DNA of 64,000 nt, from NCBI RefSeq assembly GCF_040807025.1, contig NC_090943.1:2032356-2096355 (forward strand), in the 5' to 3' direction. Under the pieces are notes generated by a model. It worked only from the letters and a program-made list of their open reading frames with translations, was not told the DNA's origin and made no database searches. Within the stretch, counting starts at the first letter, position 1, and every line of letters begins with the position of its first letter. The stretch is from Struthio camelus. Its lineage: Eukaryota > Chordata > Aves > Struthioniformes > Struthionidae. Both the position numbers and the translations under genes were made by a program. This document shows, piece by piece, positions 40,601-53,039 of the stretch.

Positions 40601-42202
40601 TAGGACAGCTCAGAGCTGGACAGAGCACTGACTGTGAGGTGTTGAGGCCCCATCCAGTGCAGACGCATAGGTATGATTTCACTCTTACATTGCAGCTAGT
40701 TGTAGGGAAGTCTATGTGAAGAGTCCTTCTGCTCCCTCAAATTCTGGTGTGGGTGTATCGAGTTTGTCATAGTGGATGTGGTCCTCTAATTCAACATAAA
40801 CAGTCTATGGCGTGGATGGCTCCATCAGAGCTGGCCACCTGAGGTCCACACAACAGGAAGAAAAGGGCGCTTTAGGTTGCAATGCATCTGACTATTTTAA
40901 CCACCGAATGGTTCCCTCAGCTAATTCTTGGGTTGTCACTGACTGTGAAGGGGGGCAAGGGTGATTAGTTTAAATAGAGGAGGTCTGTTTCGTACAAGGA
41001 TTCGAACCCATTCCGATCCCAGGTAAGAGGTCCTGACACTTTCAGGACTCAATTCAGTTGTTCTTGCCTAGGTATCTCATGTCATTTTAGACACTTAAGT
41101 GTCCTGTCTGGCTTCCAGATGCTTTATAGAGGGGAATGATTTTCTTGTGGGTCCCGTGTCATATCTGCCAGTCCCGTGTCGATGCCTTGCATGCTCTAGT
41201 ATATCTCAGTTGACTCTGAGCATAACTATAACCTATATTTAGGTGAGTGGGTGGAGCCTCCAGGACTTCAGTGTTTGTGTGTCTTAATTTGTGCATTTAT
41301 CTAAAGGCAGCATGCCTAATTCTGAGCTGGTCTGCTTGGCTGCCTTGATTCCCCTTATTGGAGGGAAATTAGGGTGGGAACATGTGACGAGGCACCTCTG
41401 TCTGCAGGACTGGTGAAGAGCTTCATAATCAGTTGTGGCTTGGGAGGTGGCCTCACACCAGAACTGCTTTGATCCCAGTGCCCTCCGTGGTGGCACACCC
41501 TCACTACAAGGCCTTCCTTCCGCCTGTGACCCCACATGGCCAGTCAAGGCGAGCCAGTTACTTGCATCCAGCCACAGAGTCAGAGGGAACGTATGGGAGC
41601 CTCACACTCTACTTGTGAGGCCTTGCATGTCTGATGAGGACACTCCAGAGGGTCAAATAAATCCTGCCTGGTCCAATATAACCAGGGGCTCACTTTTTCA
41701 CAAGTGGTAAGGGTACCTCAATGTGGGGCCATTTGGCTGGATGCTCCATTTAGATGTTTAATCCTTGGAAAACGGGGAGTATTCAATGCTTTCTCCTAAT
41801 TCCCTCCAAAGTACTTTATCGCCCAAACTCTGGGTGTACGCAAACACTCTGATCCTTGTACAGGATCCCTGCGAGATATGCAGGCAGAAGAGCTCCAAGG
41901 ATGGAGGCATATCTCTGACTGTGGCATTACAATGGCAATAGTCTACATCGCTTAGGTCATGAAACTGAAATAGATCCAGTGGTCTTTTGAGGGGTTGGCA
42001 GGCTAGGCTGATGGGTGAGATTAGCAGTGTATGACGATAGCGATGTATGTAAGGGCCTTCCAGATCAAGTATTTGCAAAGCTTCTGAAAACTGCTGATTC
42101 AGATGTTGCTAATGACATGTTTGAAATCAGCAAGGGCAGCATTTTACTGTTCTGAATGATAAGCAATGCCAGAACGCTTCTGCCACTAGCTCTAGTCACT
42201 GC

Positions 42203-42570
42203 TTTTTCTTTTCTTTTCTTTTCTTTTCTTTTCTTTTCTTTTCTTTTCTTTTCTTTTCTTTTCTTTTCTTTTCTTTTCTTTTCTTTTCTTTTCTTTTCTT
42301 TTCTTTTCTTTTCTTTTCTTTTCTTTTCTTTTCTTTTCTTTTCTTTTCTCTTTTCTTTTCTTTTCTTTTCTTTTCTTTTCTTTTCTTTTCTTTTCTTTTC
42401 TTTTCTTTTCTTTTCTTTTCTTTTCTTTTCTTTTCTTTTCTTTTCTTTTCCCTTTCCTTTCCTTTCCTTTCCTTTCCTTTCCTTTCCTTTCCTTTCCTTT
42501 CCTTTCCTTTCCTTTCCTTTCCTTTCCTTTCCTTTCCTTTCCTTTCCTCTTCCCTTCCCTTCCCTTTTTC
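42203..42570 (+). repeat. Composite pentanucleotide array (TTTTC)n-(TTTCC)n-(TTCCC)n
   Basis: About 49 copies of TTTTC (42203-42449, with one short interruption near 42349), then about 20 copies of TTTCC (42450-42549), then about three TTCCC. In the PTH1R sense direction it is AAGGG, AAAGG, then AAAAG repeats, a pure polypurine tract able to form triplex DNA. The array makes a long Phe/Ser/Leu open frame on the plus strand that is not a gene. Confidence 0.97.
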
Positions 42571-45509
42571 TTTTATTTTCTTTTTTTAATAAAAGATGTC
42601 ACTAAAAAGGCTTAATAGCGAGGAGAAGGGATATTTTTGAAAAGCACAAAACAGTCACTGATTTACAAAGCTTAAACTTCCAAATCATTATGCATTGAAC
42701 ACTGCTTTTTGCTACATAACTCTCTTCCCTTACCTAAGGAGGTACCGAGTGCTTCAGATCCCTACAGTCTGGACAGGTACAGGGGTGAAATTCAGCTCCC
42801 AAAGACACCTAAATTCAGCTGTGTAAATCTGTGTTTATGCACAGGTGTTGAGTGGTTTCATCATCTAGCATCCTGTAGGTACCAGTCTATTGCTCTAGAA
42901 AAGGGCAGAGGGAAGATCCATGTCTCAGAAGCCAGCTGAGCAATTTGAGTGCCCCATAGAAGCACACATTCATAAAAAGCAGCACTTTTTCATGCCATGC
43001 CCAGTCAACTTGGGCATGGAACTTATTGCCACAGGATATCCAGGAGGCCACAGCCAAAATGGGCCCAAAATACGCTGTTCAAATTAATGGAGAAAATTTC
43101 TGCAAACCCTATCCTCACAATGCGCCACAGCAGCAGACCGCTGGAGAGCTGTGACTAGGGACAAGAACACTCTTGGTTTGCCAACTTTTATAAGCTGTCT
43201 CTAGGCACCTACCGTAGGCCAGCAATGGTTAAAGATGGGGTACAAGGTGACTAGATCTGACACTTGCCTAGGCATTCTTGTATTCTCATATCTAGTAAGC
43301 ATTATTGCTGTTGTTATGAACCATCAGACTTTCTCAGTAGACTCCAGGCATAAACTGTTATCAGCAGCACCTCAGTAAAAGGCGCTACAGTGCTTACAGG
43401 AACACACTAGACTTGATAGGTATGAACTGAGAACTGCATGACAGGGCTGCTTGCAAGAATGAAGAGCAGGTCTTGATGAAGCAATTTTTATTCCTAAACA
43501 TATTTTAAAACACCTGCCCATCTCTTATGATGCGAATGCACAACACTCTGATGGTTATTTCATCTGCATCACGCAGCATACATTGTGTAAACATGTTCCA
43601 TGCAATCAGTTTGAGGCTATGAAAAGTTATTGGTTTTTAAAAAGACCCCAGAGAGTATCAAGAACAAAGGCCAGGCATATAAGATCTTTGGTGTGAAGAA
43701 CGGAGTTTAGATAAAGCAGCTCTGGAACATGCTGCGCTTTTCCCATTGTGTTTAGTATGCGATGGATTCCCACGGCCTCTCTGATTTCTTTGGGAACAGT
43801 AAAACCACCACGATATAAACAAGCAGTAGCAGATGAAGACAGAACTGGTGGGCTGAGGTTAGATCTTTGGATGGTCCATCTTGCTAGACTGGTGGTTTCC
43901 AAGCTGGGCTAACCTCCCAAGTTGCTGGCTCATATTCCCCTTCCCCATGATTTCAGTAGACGCAGGTCGCATTTACCCTTAAGCTCGTCCTTGAAAACAG
44001 GATGTGTTTGTCCTACTTTAAAGCAAGATGTGCTTGGCATTGGTGCTGCTTTGGGGGAGATGAGAATGAAGGAAACTACTGCGTACTGAACAAAATATGC
44101 CGTTAGCTTTGCCAACGTCTGAAAGGGTGAACAGAAAAATGGCAACGCTGAAGGTGCTGCTACTGTTGGCTGTGTGAAAGGGAAGGGGACCGTGGTCAAA
44201 GTGCTACTACACTTGATGGAGGGAAATTGCCAAAAATGCTGCCTACCAATGCTAGAGCCAAATCAAGACTGCCCACGTGTGTCATGTTTTATCCAAAGAC
44301 CGAGGAGCTCCAACGAGACAGGCCGCACCGCCTCCTCTGCCTAAGGGATCTTAAGAAAGTCAAAAGGAGAATAGTCAATGTTGTCAGACCCAAGGTCCTT
44401 TCAGCCCTCTGCCCTGTCTCTTACATGCCCAGGAACTGATGCCTAGGGAATAGCATAGGAGTAGGACAAATATACAGTGATACATATAGATATGTATATA
44501 TCTATCCACACATCATCTAGTAAATATGCGACAGTGCTGAATACACTCTCCTGATATTGAGCAGCCTGTGGCTCAGTGACTTAAAACACAGAGCAGACAG
44601 ACAAACAGCTGGTGTTTAACCACACTGCCTTCCTCAGAGGATGAACACTGGCCGATCTATTCCCCTTCCTTCCCTTGTCCTCCGGTCTCGCTAAACACCG
44701 GATGGAAAATAAACAAAATAGAGCTGCCTGGTCAGGGCACTGGGGTGGGAAGCCGCGGGTCTCTCAGCCTATCTGCTTGGAGGCAGAGAGACTTTTTGGG
44801 ACAGCCAGAGTGCAACAGGAGATAGGGGCTGCCCGTGCACGGCTCCTGCGGAAGGAGTGCAAGAAAGAAATTTTCTGTGGTCTCTGTTGCACCTGTGAGC
44901 GGTTACCTTGTCTCTTAAAAGCAGATTACGAGAATTCAGGGAAGCAGCCAATGGCGTGGTGGTGTTTTTCAGCATAGCCCCAAAGGCATGAAGAAAATCA
45001 CTGCATCTTCCCATGATGTGCTGCTAGGACACCTTCCCACGAACTCCTTCCACCCTTTTATGTTGCCTTCTAGAGACCTACCATGTCCAGGAGACGGCTG
45101 TTCATGGCAGCATTAATGCTATGTCTGCAAGGTATTTAGGGAAACATGCTCTGACAGCTAGCCACAGTCTACCTGCTTCCCTGGCTAAAGAGCAGACATC
45201 AGTTTTCAGGGCTGTCAATCCAGCATCCTTCAGCAGTGCTAATTTTCCCTTAGAAAACAACCCAAAAGCAATTGCTCGCTGGGCAGTTACGAGCTGTTAA
45301 TTCTCCTGGCTCTGATGGCTTCAGCATACTTTGCTAATTTCAGAAAGTGGTTTCCTTACTTCTCTGTGTGAAATAATCCTATTTATATGTTTCAGGAAAA
45401 GGTAGCGAAAGACACAAACTTTCTCTGGGGCCCTCTGCATGCTGCTTTAGTTAATCTTATAATTATCCCACAGTGGCTAAAAGGAGAAAACTGCACACCT
45501 AAACAAACA

Positions 45510-45655
45510 CACAAACATATATATGTGTGTACACCCACATGCACGTGGGTGTTTGTTGAGGTGTGTGTATCTGTATTATATATATAACTATCTATAGATA
45601 TATGCCTATTTCTAGAGACAGCAATACAGAAGCAATACAGAATATATATAGCCAC
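45510..45655. repeat. TA/TG-rich simple sequence
   Basis: Mixed catatatatgtgtgtacaccc, tattatatatataactatc and agaatatatata tracts, including a short inverted repeat around acaccca/tgggtgt. Confidence 0.7.
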
Positions 45656-48568
45656 AGACAGACTTTTTTCCCTAATGCTTCCTAGTGCATGGTTTCTTAA
45701 TAGCTTCTTTGGTTACCTCTCTTAAGACGCCGTCTTACTCAGAATCAGCCCACGATCTCCTTTCAAAATGTTGGTTAAATGCAGCTGTTACTGGTGATGC
45801 AAAGATGCTGTTTCCCGGGATGGGGGAATAATAATAGAAAACAATCTCTTTCTAAAGATGACTAGTCTATCCTGCCAAATTCCCTGATTCTGACATCTCT
45901 TGACTTATTTACTTAAAGGAAAAAAAAAAATCAAAGGAAAGCTGATTAACACCAGTGCTTCAGAGCCAGTCTTGGGTGTGAAAGACAAGAGGTCTTATTC
46001 TCTGAAAGCTGTCACCCAACTGAGAGAAATAAGGTCATTCCTCTTCTCTTTTATATCCACATTGTTTTTCATACTAGAAGGTCCACGGGGACCCACAGTG
46101 GATGTATATGCATTGGTTCCCTTGTCACCAAAATACAGCCACCTCTGCACTGCGAAACAAGGAATTTAAGTGACGGCCTGCAACATCAGCCTATGAGGTA
46201 AGCGCAGGCCCGATTAGAGAAAAACAACCTCATGAAAATACGAGGTTGCTAATAATAACAATAATAATTAATAATAGATGGTGTTGAAAGGCATTTGGTC
46301 ATCGAAATACTCTTCCAAGCCTGGGAGAAGCTATGTTTTTTTTTCTGGTGTTCTTTGCACTGGGCATTTATTGCTTGAACAATACCAAGTAGTCCATTTA
46401 ATCTAAGCAACAAAGATGGATTTATTTTTCCTATAACTAAGCGTCATTACATTCACCTCTGTATAGCTAGAACAAAAAAAAATAGTGGTAAAAAATGACT
46501 CGACCATGTCTACAGAATAATTGGGATGACAAGCTTCAGGCAGAGCTGAGAACAGAAATCCAGTCTTCCATGCTATGACACCTCATCTAATGCCCCCCCT
46601 CATTACAGGGGAGCACCGCCCAAGTTCCCCTTCTGGGAATTGACCACCTCTATGCTCAGACGACACATACAGACACACAGATACACAGACACACATAAAA
46701 GCCAGGACAATGGACTTCTCTTTCAGCCTTCCTTGGCAGCCAGGGGGCAGAAGATCTTTGTTTCTTTCTCATGCTGATGATGAATGGCCAACTCTTCTCT
46801 GTACCCTTCCCCTGATGATTCACCTTGACCAAGTACTGGCTAGAAGCATGGGAGATTTAAAAGAAAGAGCCTCCTTTCCTAGGAAATGTTGGAGACTTGC
46901 TCAGATGGAGGGGTCTGCAGCAGACTGATTCCACCACGGGGCATTACTGAGAAAGGTGGGACAGGGCAGAAGACTTCAAAGAGGTCAAGAAACTGATGCC
47001 ACTTAGTAAAGCTCTCTTGGTGTGAGTGAGATGCTGAAGGATTCCATGACCTGTTCCAGAAACCTTCCAGAAACCTCTAGGAATAAAGTGATGCTTTCTA
47101 CCACGTGGACTGGGAAAAAACGTGTCCCACCACACTTGTTCTAAAAGCAGACATCTTCCACCACTGAGATAACACACTTTACTTTTAAGTAGTTGGAACT
47201 GTACCTGAGCCCTGTAACCTTGTCTGCTCCCTGACTGGGAGATAACACATGCGGATGCCCAAATAACCTCTTTCCTCACTAAATCACCTCATTCAAACGT
47301 TGCTTCACCATTGAGGGAAAAAAAAAAAAAACAACGAACCTTCAACAACAAAAACTATGCTGTGGCTGGATTTAAAATTAGGAACATTAATCCCAAAGGG
47401 AGCGTGTGTCATCTTCAAACCTGCTTCCCACTGTGAAGTTTGTGGTTAGATCTTTATCTCCAACCATCCGAAAATAGCTCTTACTGCAGATGATTGGTCA
47501 CTGATATCATATACCATCTCCAAGGAGGACATCTTCCAAGTACCACTGAGAAACAAGACATTTCTACAAAATACTATGCAAACTGTAGAAATAGAACAGC
47601 AATCACATGTGGGTGCAAATGTCTTTCTCTGTGAAAGAAGGACATCACATCCTCTCAGGTGACTGTTGACAGCAGAGGAATTGCTTCTGCATTAAGGAGT
47701 GATGCACTCGGGAGACATTCAGAAGCGCTACAGACACCCAGCAGGGCTTAAACTCAGATAGAGAGGTAAGAACTTTCTGTTTCACTGGAAACCAGCTACT
47801 CCATCACTTAAATTTGCGTAAAAATAAGGCTTACAGATCTGGCGTATAGATAGATGCAGTTTTTGCCCAGGAGCATACCAAATCCTTTCCATTTTCAAGG
47901 GTTTGTTAATTCCTTTTCTAAATCTGGACTAGTGTCATTGCCTCAAGAGTGTAAGTATACCAGAATTAATTCAAGGTCGGTACTTATGTGTTACTTTATA
48001 TTAAGAAAGGGCTTTGTCTCCACCCATCTCCGATGAAAAGACTGCTAAAAATCTCTGAGTCTGTAGCTTATACCTTTCAATCCGGATGTTCTGCATTCAA
48101 TACCTAAAGAAGCAGAGTTGCTACTGGCTTGATTGATAGATTTGTTTACTCTGTGTTTGTGCATCCCCTAGCAGAAACAAGTGCATAGGCAGTGAGATAA
48201 TTAACAATAACCTAGTAGCAAAATTGTTGACTGACCGGGAAGAGGGAGTCTCTACGGTCTCAAGCACAATTTCCAACAACTTCTAAGTGCCCCTGAGCCA
48301 GCCCTTTCCAACTTTCTCTCAGCTCTCTGTGCAAATGGGATCAAGGGAGCTGGAAGGAGCCTCGCTGTTTTGAGGACAATTTCCCATTCAAATAATTGAA
48401 TTGATTTTCCTATCAAAATGAAGGTGTACCTTTGGCAAGCTTGGATATGGTTTCCAACAGGAGATAGTGAGCTAGAGCTCATCAAGGGTTTAAAATGAGA
48501 CGGTGCTCCTTAGGCTAGCCCCAGATGAGACCAATGCTTCATGCTGCAGACACAAACGAATTGCCTAC

Positions 48569-48687
48569 CCTTTCCCTCGTTTCGTTGGTGAGGAACTTGG
48601 CACATTCACTGTAGTTTGCCCAGGTGCGGTTGTTGCCTGGGACCAGCTCCCAGCTCCCATTCAAGTCACACCGGCGATAAGCATGGC
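48569..48687 (-). CDS. PTH1R: PTH1R ectodomain exon (G-type), glycosylation segment
   Basis: The acceptor is ttcttgcag and the donor is gtaggc. After two bases completing Gly, 39 codons follow, with [28 protein letters not shown] and [11 protein letters not shown]. The last two ectodomain cysteines (RRC and SEC) are here. Four N-glycosylation sequons are visible (NGS, NRT, NYS, NET), the same four positions known to be glycosylated in mammalian PTH1R. The segment leads from the hormone-binding domain into the first membrane helix. The exon ends in phase 0, matching the phase-0 start of the TM1 exon. From memory it differs from the human exon at only a few positions (for example Asp-Leu for Asp-Arg after RRC). 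Upstream lies a 889 bp intron (48688-49732 is 1045 bases by coordinates), downstream a 12 kb intron. Confidence 0.96.
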
Positions 48688-49732
48688 CTGCAAGAAAGAA
48701 AAGAGAGACAGAGTAGAAACAAGAACACGGAAGAGCCATTTGGCCATACTGGGCGGAAAAGGAGAAATCTCTTCCAAGGGTAGAACTTATCTCTGTACCA
48801 ACAACCCTGATGCCTTCTGCCTGCTTTGAAGCTCAGCTGGTCTGGCTCACAGTCTTTCACAGAAAAGGCAGGACTGACTGCATGCAACCAGAAAACATTG
48901 AAATATCTTTTTTTTTTTTTTTTTCCTGAAAATGATGGCAGTACTCCACTGGGAACATTTAATCTTAATTCTCTGATTTTTCGGTCTCTGGGTGCACAGC
49001 TTTGCCTGAGAAAAGATAAAGCTTTAGCTTTGAAAGCACACTAGGGAGTGCATGTACTTCAATTACTTTTAAAAATATGCACAGACTTTGTGGCTCCAGA
49101 AGCAAGCCAAGAAATGCATGGCCTGAGGGAAAGTGAGATATGGAGGAATGCACACGTTCTGCTTACCAGCGCTGTTCTCAGATACCCACCATAGGGGGCT
49201 GGACAGAGATCAGAGGTTAGAAAGACAATACCAGTAACAAACTAGTTGAGTAAAGAATATAAATGGGAAGAGTACATTGCAGCTTTGTATTGCTACCCAA
49301 AGTTTGTTATGGCATACGAATCTGGGTTTGTAACCATGCAAGTCCACTCAGTTGTAAGCCTGTAATTGGTGTCCATAATGCCTAGTTACGGTCTGGGTAC
49401 TGTAGGTGGAATATTTGTGACTGCTGGGGTAAAAATAAAGTTGTTCTTTTCTCTCAGCACGTGATACGCCGAGCATGGGATCAGCGGAAGGAACATGAAG
49501 GTCATGAGCAGAGCAGAGTCCTGTTTGGGACTGAGAAGGAGTGATACGGTTGTCATTAAACAAAAATAGTGTCTGTTTCTTTACTTCCTCTTCCGTAACT
49601 TTACTCCTAGCTTGGATGGGAATCACCATGTGAGGAAAAGGATGCTAAAGAGGGTTTTTAATCCTTCAGACTCTCAGGTCCCTACTTAGTGCAGCTTACA
49701 CGGCTTTGCCAAGATTCAGGAGAGTGCCTTAC
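48688..49732 (-). other. PTH1R: PTH1R intron between the two ectodomain exons
   Basis: A 1045 bp intron with a T17 run (48908-48924). No other element was recognised. Confidence 0.85.
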
Positions 49733-49843
49733 CTTTGTGATTGAAGTCATAGATGTACTCTGGACATGGCATAGCCACCACTTTGCCCGGCACACCTTCA
49801 GGCCAGCAGACAATACCATCCCACTCAGGAAGACAAAAGCCAT
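49733..49843 (-). CDS. PTH1R: PTH1R ectodomain exon (E3-type), cysteines 2-4 of the hormone-binding domain
   Basis: This is the most upstream PTH1R exon recognised here. Read on the minus strand, the acceptor is ...cgcag at 49845-49844 and the donor is gtaagg. It finishes a split Asp codon, then encodes 36 residues containing [32 protein letters not shown] and one base of the next Gly codon. In class B1 receptors this segment forms the core of the extracellular hormone-binding fold. Three of the six conserved ectodomain cysteines are present, with the conserved Asp of LPEWD, the Trp of CW and the Pro of PCP that stabilise the fold. The length of 111 nt and the phases (1 in, 1 out) join exactly to the next exon. 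PTH2R is a possible confusion, but YDFNHKG and all downstream exons read as PTH1R. The preceding coding exons were not found in the 14 kb upstream. Confidence 0.95.
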
Positions 49844-52800
49844 CTGCGGAAGATGCAAACACAAAAAGGAGTCACTTGACCTGCAGAGGTAAAGGCCTGA
49901 CAGTAACGCCTGTGCCCCAGCATCAGGAGAGGGATCTCCATGAAAAAGACAACAATGTCGTGACTTAGTTTGAGAAAACTGCTCTTGGGCATCATTGCAA
50001 CTTGCATTTTAGCGCTTAGCTCTGAACAGCTCTGGTACTTGTGGAGAAGGTGTAGCTTCTCCCAAGTTTTATTGCAAAAGCTCGTGGTCCGACACAGGAT
50101 AATAGTTGAGCGCTTTCTGACGGGGGCCAATGCTTCTAGGAAGGCAGTTTCCACTGTGGGCTGGAAGACACGCGAATGGAGCAGGAGGGAAGAGTGGAGA
50201 GCAGGAGGATATGAGCATCCAGACTTGGTCGTTAGTACTCTGTAGTCCACAGGTCAACCCGGAGATACCCAAGGGAGCTTGGCTGGTATGACCTAGATAC
50301 TGCAGCACGGGTTTAAGCCTGGGCTCATGGATACCAAGGAGCTAAGGTATACAGCCTTGTGGCTAGACTGTTGTGAGGCTCCGAGCTGCTAGTTCAGGAT
50401 TCTCAGAAAGGTGCTGCTGCATGACCTTACTTCCTAAGCAGCAAAATGAGGCAAACTATATATCCTGAAGAATTTTGCGTCCTTTCTAATGCTTTTCTTC
50501 TATGGCTGCAATAGTCTCAGCTTTCCTCTCCCACCACATCCCTCTGATGTCATCCCGTGTGAGATGCGAGCTGTGCGTTGATTGCCTTGGAGCTGTGTAC
50601 ATGCTAATTGGCTGGCTACACACAAATGCTGGTTGGCCAGCCATCCGCTGTCAAACGCAGTGTGCAGTGGCTGAGATTCCCAGCCTTTTCCCCTGCTTCC
50701 TCACTGCTTTTAATCTCAGTCAGTCCCCTCGCTGCCCCCTTAGTCAGTCACTGATTTTCACAACGGAGGCAGAAAGTGAAGGGGCAGGTAGAGAGACTAC
50801 CTGAGCTTTGTTTCCTTAAGAACACAAATCCCCTGAGGATTGTTTATCTCCGTCTGTTGTACCACTTTTCCCAGCCAATTGCTACTTCCTAATCTTTCAA
50901 GAAGGGAGTGATGGGATGGTTTTTTTGGTGGATTTCCTTTAAATCATCCTTAATCTCCTTTTTTGTTCATCGATTAAAACTTAAATACCCCTGCATGAGA
51001 AATCCTGCACTCCCCCATATACATCTCCCTCTTTCCCCTGTGTTTTGCAAAAATCTGTGATGCATGTGCCTTGCGGGAAGAAAAGCAGGGAAACTAACTA
51101 ACTAAGAAAAAAGTCCTTTCTTTCCTTTTACTTTTACCTTTTTTTCTCCTAAGATTTCTTTGGAAAATTAATGAATATATAAGCACATATTTAAGGTTCT
51201 TTAATTTTCAGTTTGCAGTTTTTCAGAACGTGAAAAGTAATTAACCGGGTCTTACCATCAACTCCTAACAATGAGAAGTTTCACCTCTTTCTTGCAAAAG
51301 TGTGTTGAAAGGCTCATGCCTCATGCCCTACGCAAGCATAGGGGCTAATAGAGGTCAGGAAGGAGCATCCTCTGGGTAGCTGTGCCCACAGGGTTTCTGT
51401 CACCTGTCTCTCCAGCAGTTGAGACACCAGCCTTAGAGTAGACTGCAATGGGAGACGGGCTGCTGGCACACCCGACAATCTCATCTCTCCTAATCAGCTG
51501 TTTGTTCAGTCTGCACGGGACAAAGTCAACCGTTGTCCATCTTTAGAACTGCTGAGACATCCTCCGAGCTGCTCGAAAGCTGTGGGAATTGACCTCATTT
51601 TCAACACCACTTTAGGAAGAGAGAAGTCAAGCCCTAGTCCCCTACCTCGCACATCCTCCCACCTTGACAATAGATGAAATTTCTGCAGCTTTTGATTTGT
51701 AAATTCCCAGTTGCATGCGGGGAGCATGTTCATGTTCAGACACGTATGTTCAAGCATGGGCTGGGTTTCCCACCCTTGAAGAGTTCAACGGGGACCACGC
51801 ACCTGAATTTAACCACGTGCTTATATACACCTTTGGACTGGGCTGCATTAACTGCTCCCTTGGGTAAAAATCCAGCTTCAGCAACGAGTTTGAATGAAAA
51901 GCAAACAATGGTGAATCTACCTAGCTCTGCGTTAAGGACAATCTTTTCCCTCCGTACCAATGGCATCCCATCAGAGAGTTTATCAGCAGTGTATAAAGTG
52001 TCTAACGCAGAGAAATTGCGTGGGAATCAAAATAAAATGGAACAGCCTGCTCCTACCTGCAAAAGAGTTCCATTATTAAAGAAGTGATGAATACCGCCAA
52101 GATCTCAGGATGTTTCATTAATACCAAAGCTAGTGCCTTAGCAATCTTTCAAGAGAACTGTAATTCATCCTTTATAACGCGTATGCTTTCACAAGACTAA
52201 ATAACAATCCAGGATTGCTTTAAAGACCTTTAGCTAGTGTGGTTGCCCTCAAGGTTTGGGGCTGACAGTGCTCAATTCAGTTTGCTGGTATTTTACGACA
52301 TAAAAAAAAAAAAAACAGAAAAGCCCATCATTTGTCAGCTGATTTCTTATCTTTAATTTAGTGTTGATGAAAAGGACCAAACTAATCACTGCATATCTTC
52401 TAAAGGATTAACTAGGAGTGGGAGCAGGGGGGCTAAAAACCCCTGGCAGTGGTGTGATAGAAAAGAGGAAGAAGTTTATTTTATGTTCTTTGTTTTGAGT
52501 CACATTAGGGGAAGAATGATAGTAAATTTGTTATTCATGAAAACTGTGTAACTCCTTCCCTCTGGGTCATTATCTTGCAGGATAACTTACACCATGAAAA
52601 ACAATTTATGTGTTTTTCAGTTCTACGGAAAGATCAAAAGAGAAAGAAAAAAAGCCCCACAAAACTTGGACTGGTACAAAAAATGTTGTTGCCTCTGAGT
52701 CCCTTTTGTAGATAGGAAAATCAATGAAGATTTAATTCAGCCCCCTCTTACTTAAAATAAAACCAATCCTTTCTTTTAAAAAATGAACAAGTTTAGGGAG

Positions 52801-53027
52801 AAAATGAAGGCTGCTTTGAAACGACATCGAGAAAAAAAAATTGATTAAAAGGTCATGCTCTGAAAACATTGAGAGAAAAAACTTCCACTTTTCTAAGATT
52901 TTCAGAATGACTTGCAAAGCTCAGCCTTCATCTTTAAGCAGTTTCATTCAACATGATAGGGTAAATTTTGTCTGGAAAATATTTATTTCAAAACATATCT
53001 CATGGTACTTCCTCCTCACGCTGTACA

Positions 53028-53039
53028 CCCCCCCCCCCC
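53028..53039 (+). repeat. C12 homopolymer
   Basis: Twelve consecutive C following ctgtaca. No function is inferred. Confidence 0.95.

Larger units (their letters stand above)
36502..48568 (-). other. PTH1R: PTH1R intron between ectodomain and TM1 exons (12 kb)
   Basis: The largest complete intron here. Recognised contents: a MIR-like relic (36784-36850), a TG repeat (37640-37685), a B-box-like word and hairpin (40998-41048), the pentanucleotide array (42203-42570), a TA/TG tract (45510-45655) and a possible hAT terminal word near 43888. Many short open frames occur but none shows a protein family. Confidence 0.8.

Noticed and set aside
42156..42605. 149-codon Phe/Ser/Leu open frame
   Set aside because: It is the translation of the (TTTTC)n/(TTTCC)n array.
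43880..43915. hAT-like terminal word ctggtggtttccaagctgg
   Set aside because: A single 19-base resemblance with no second terminus or target duplication.
44560..44620. tRNA A-box-like word tgtggctcagtgac
   Set aside because: No B box at the right distance and no cloverleaf; probably a SINE fragment or chance.
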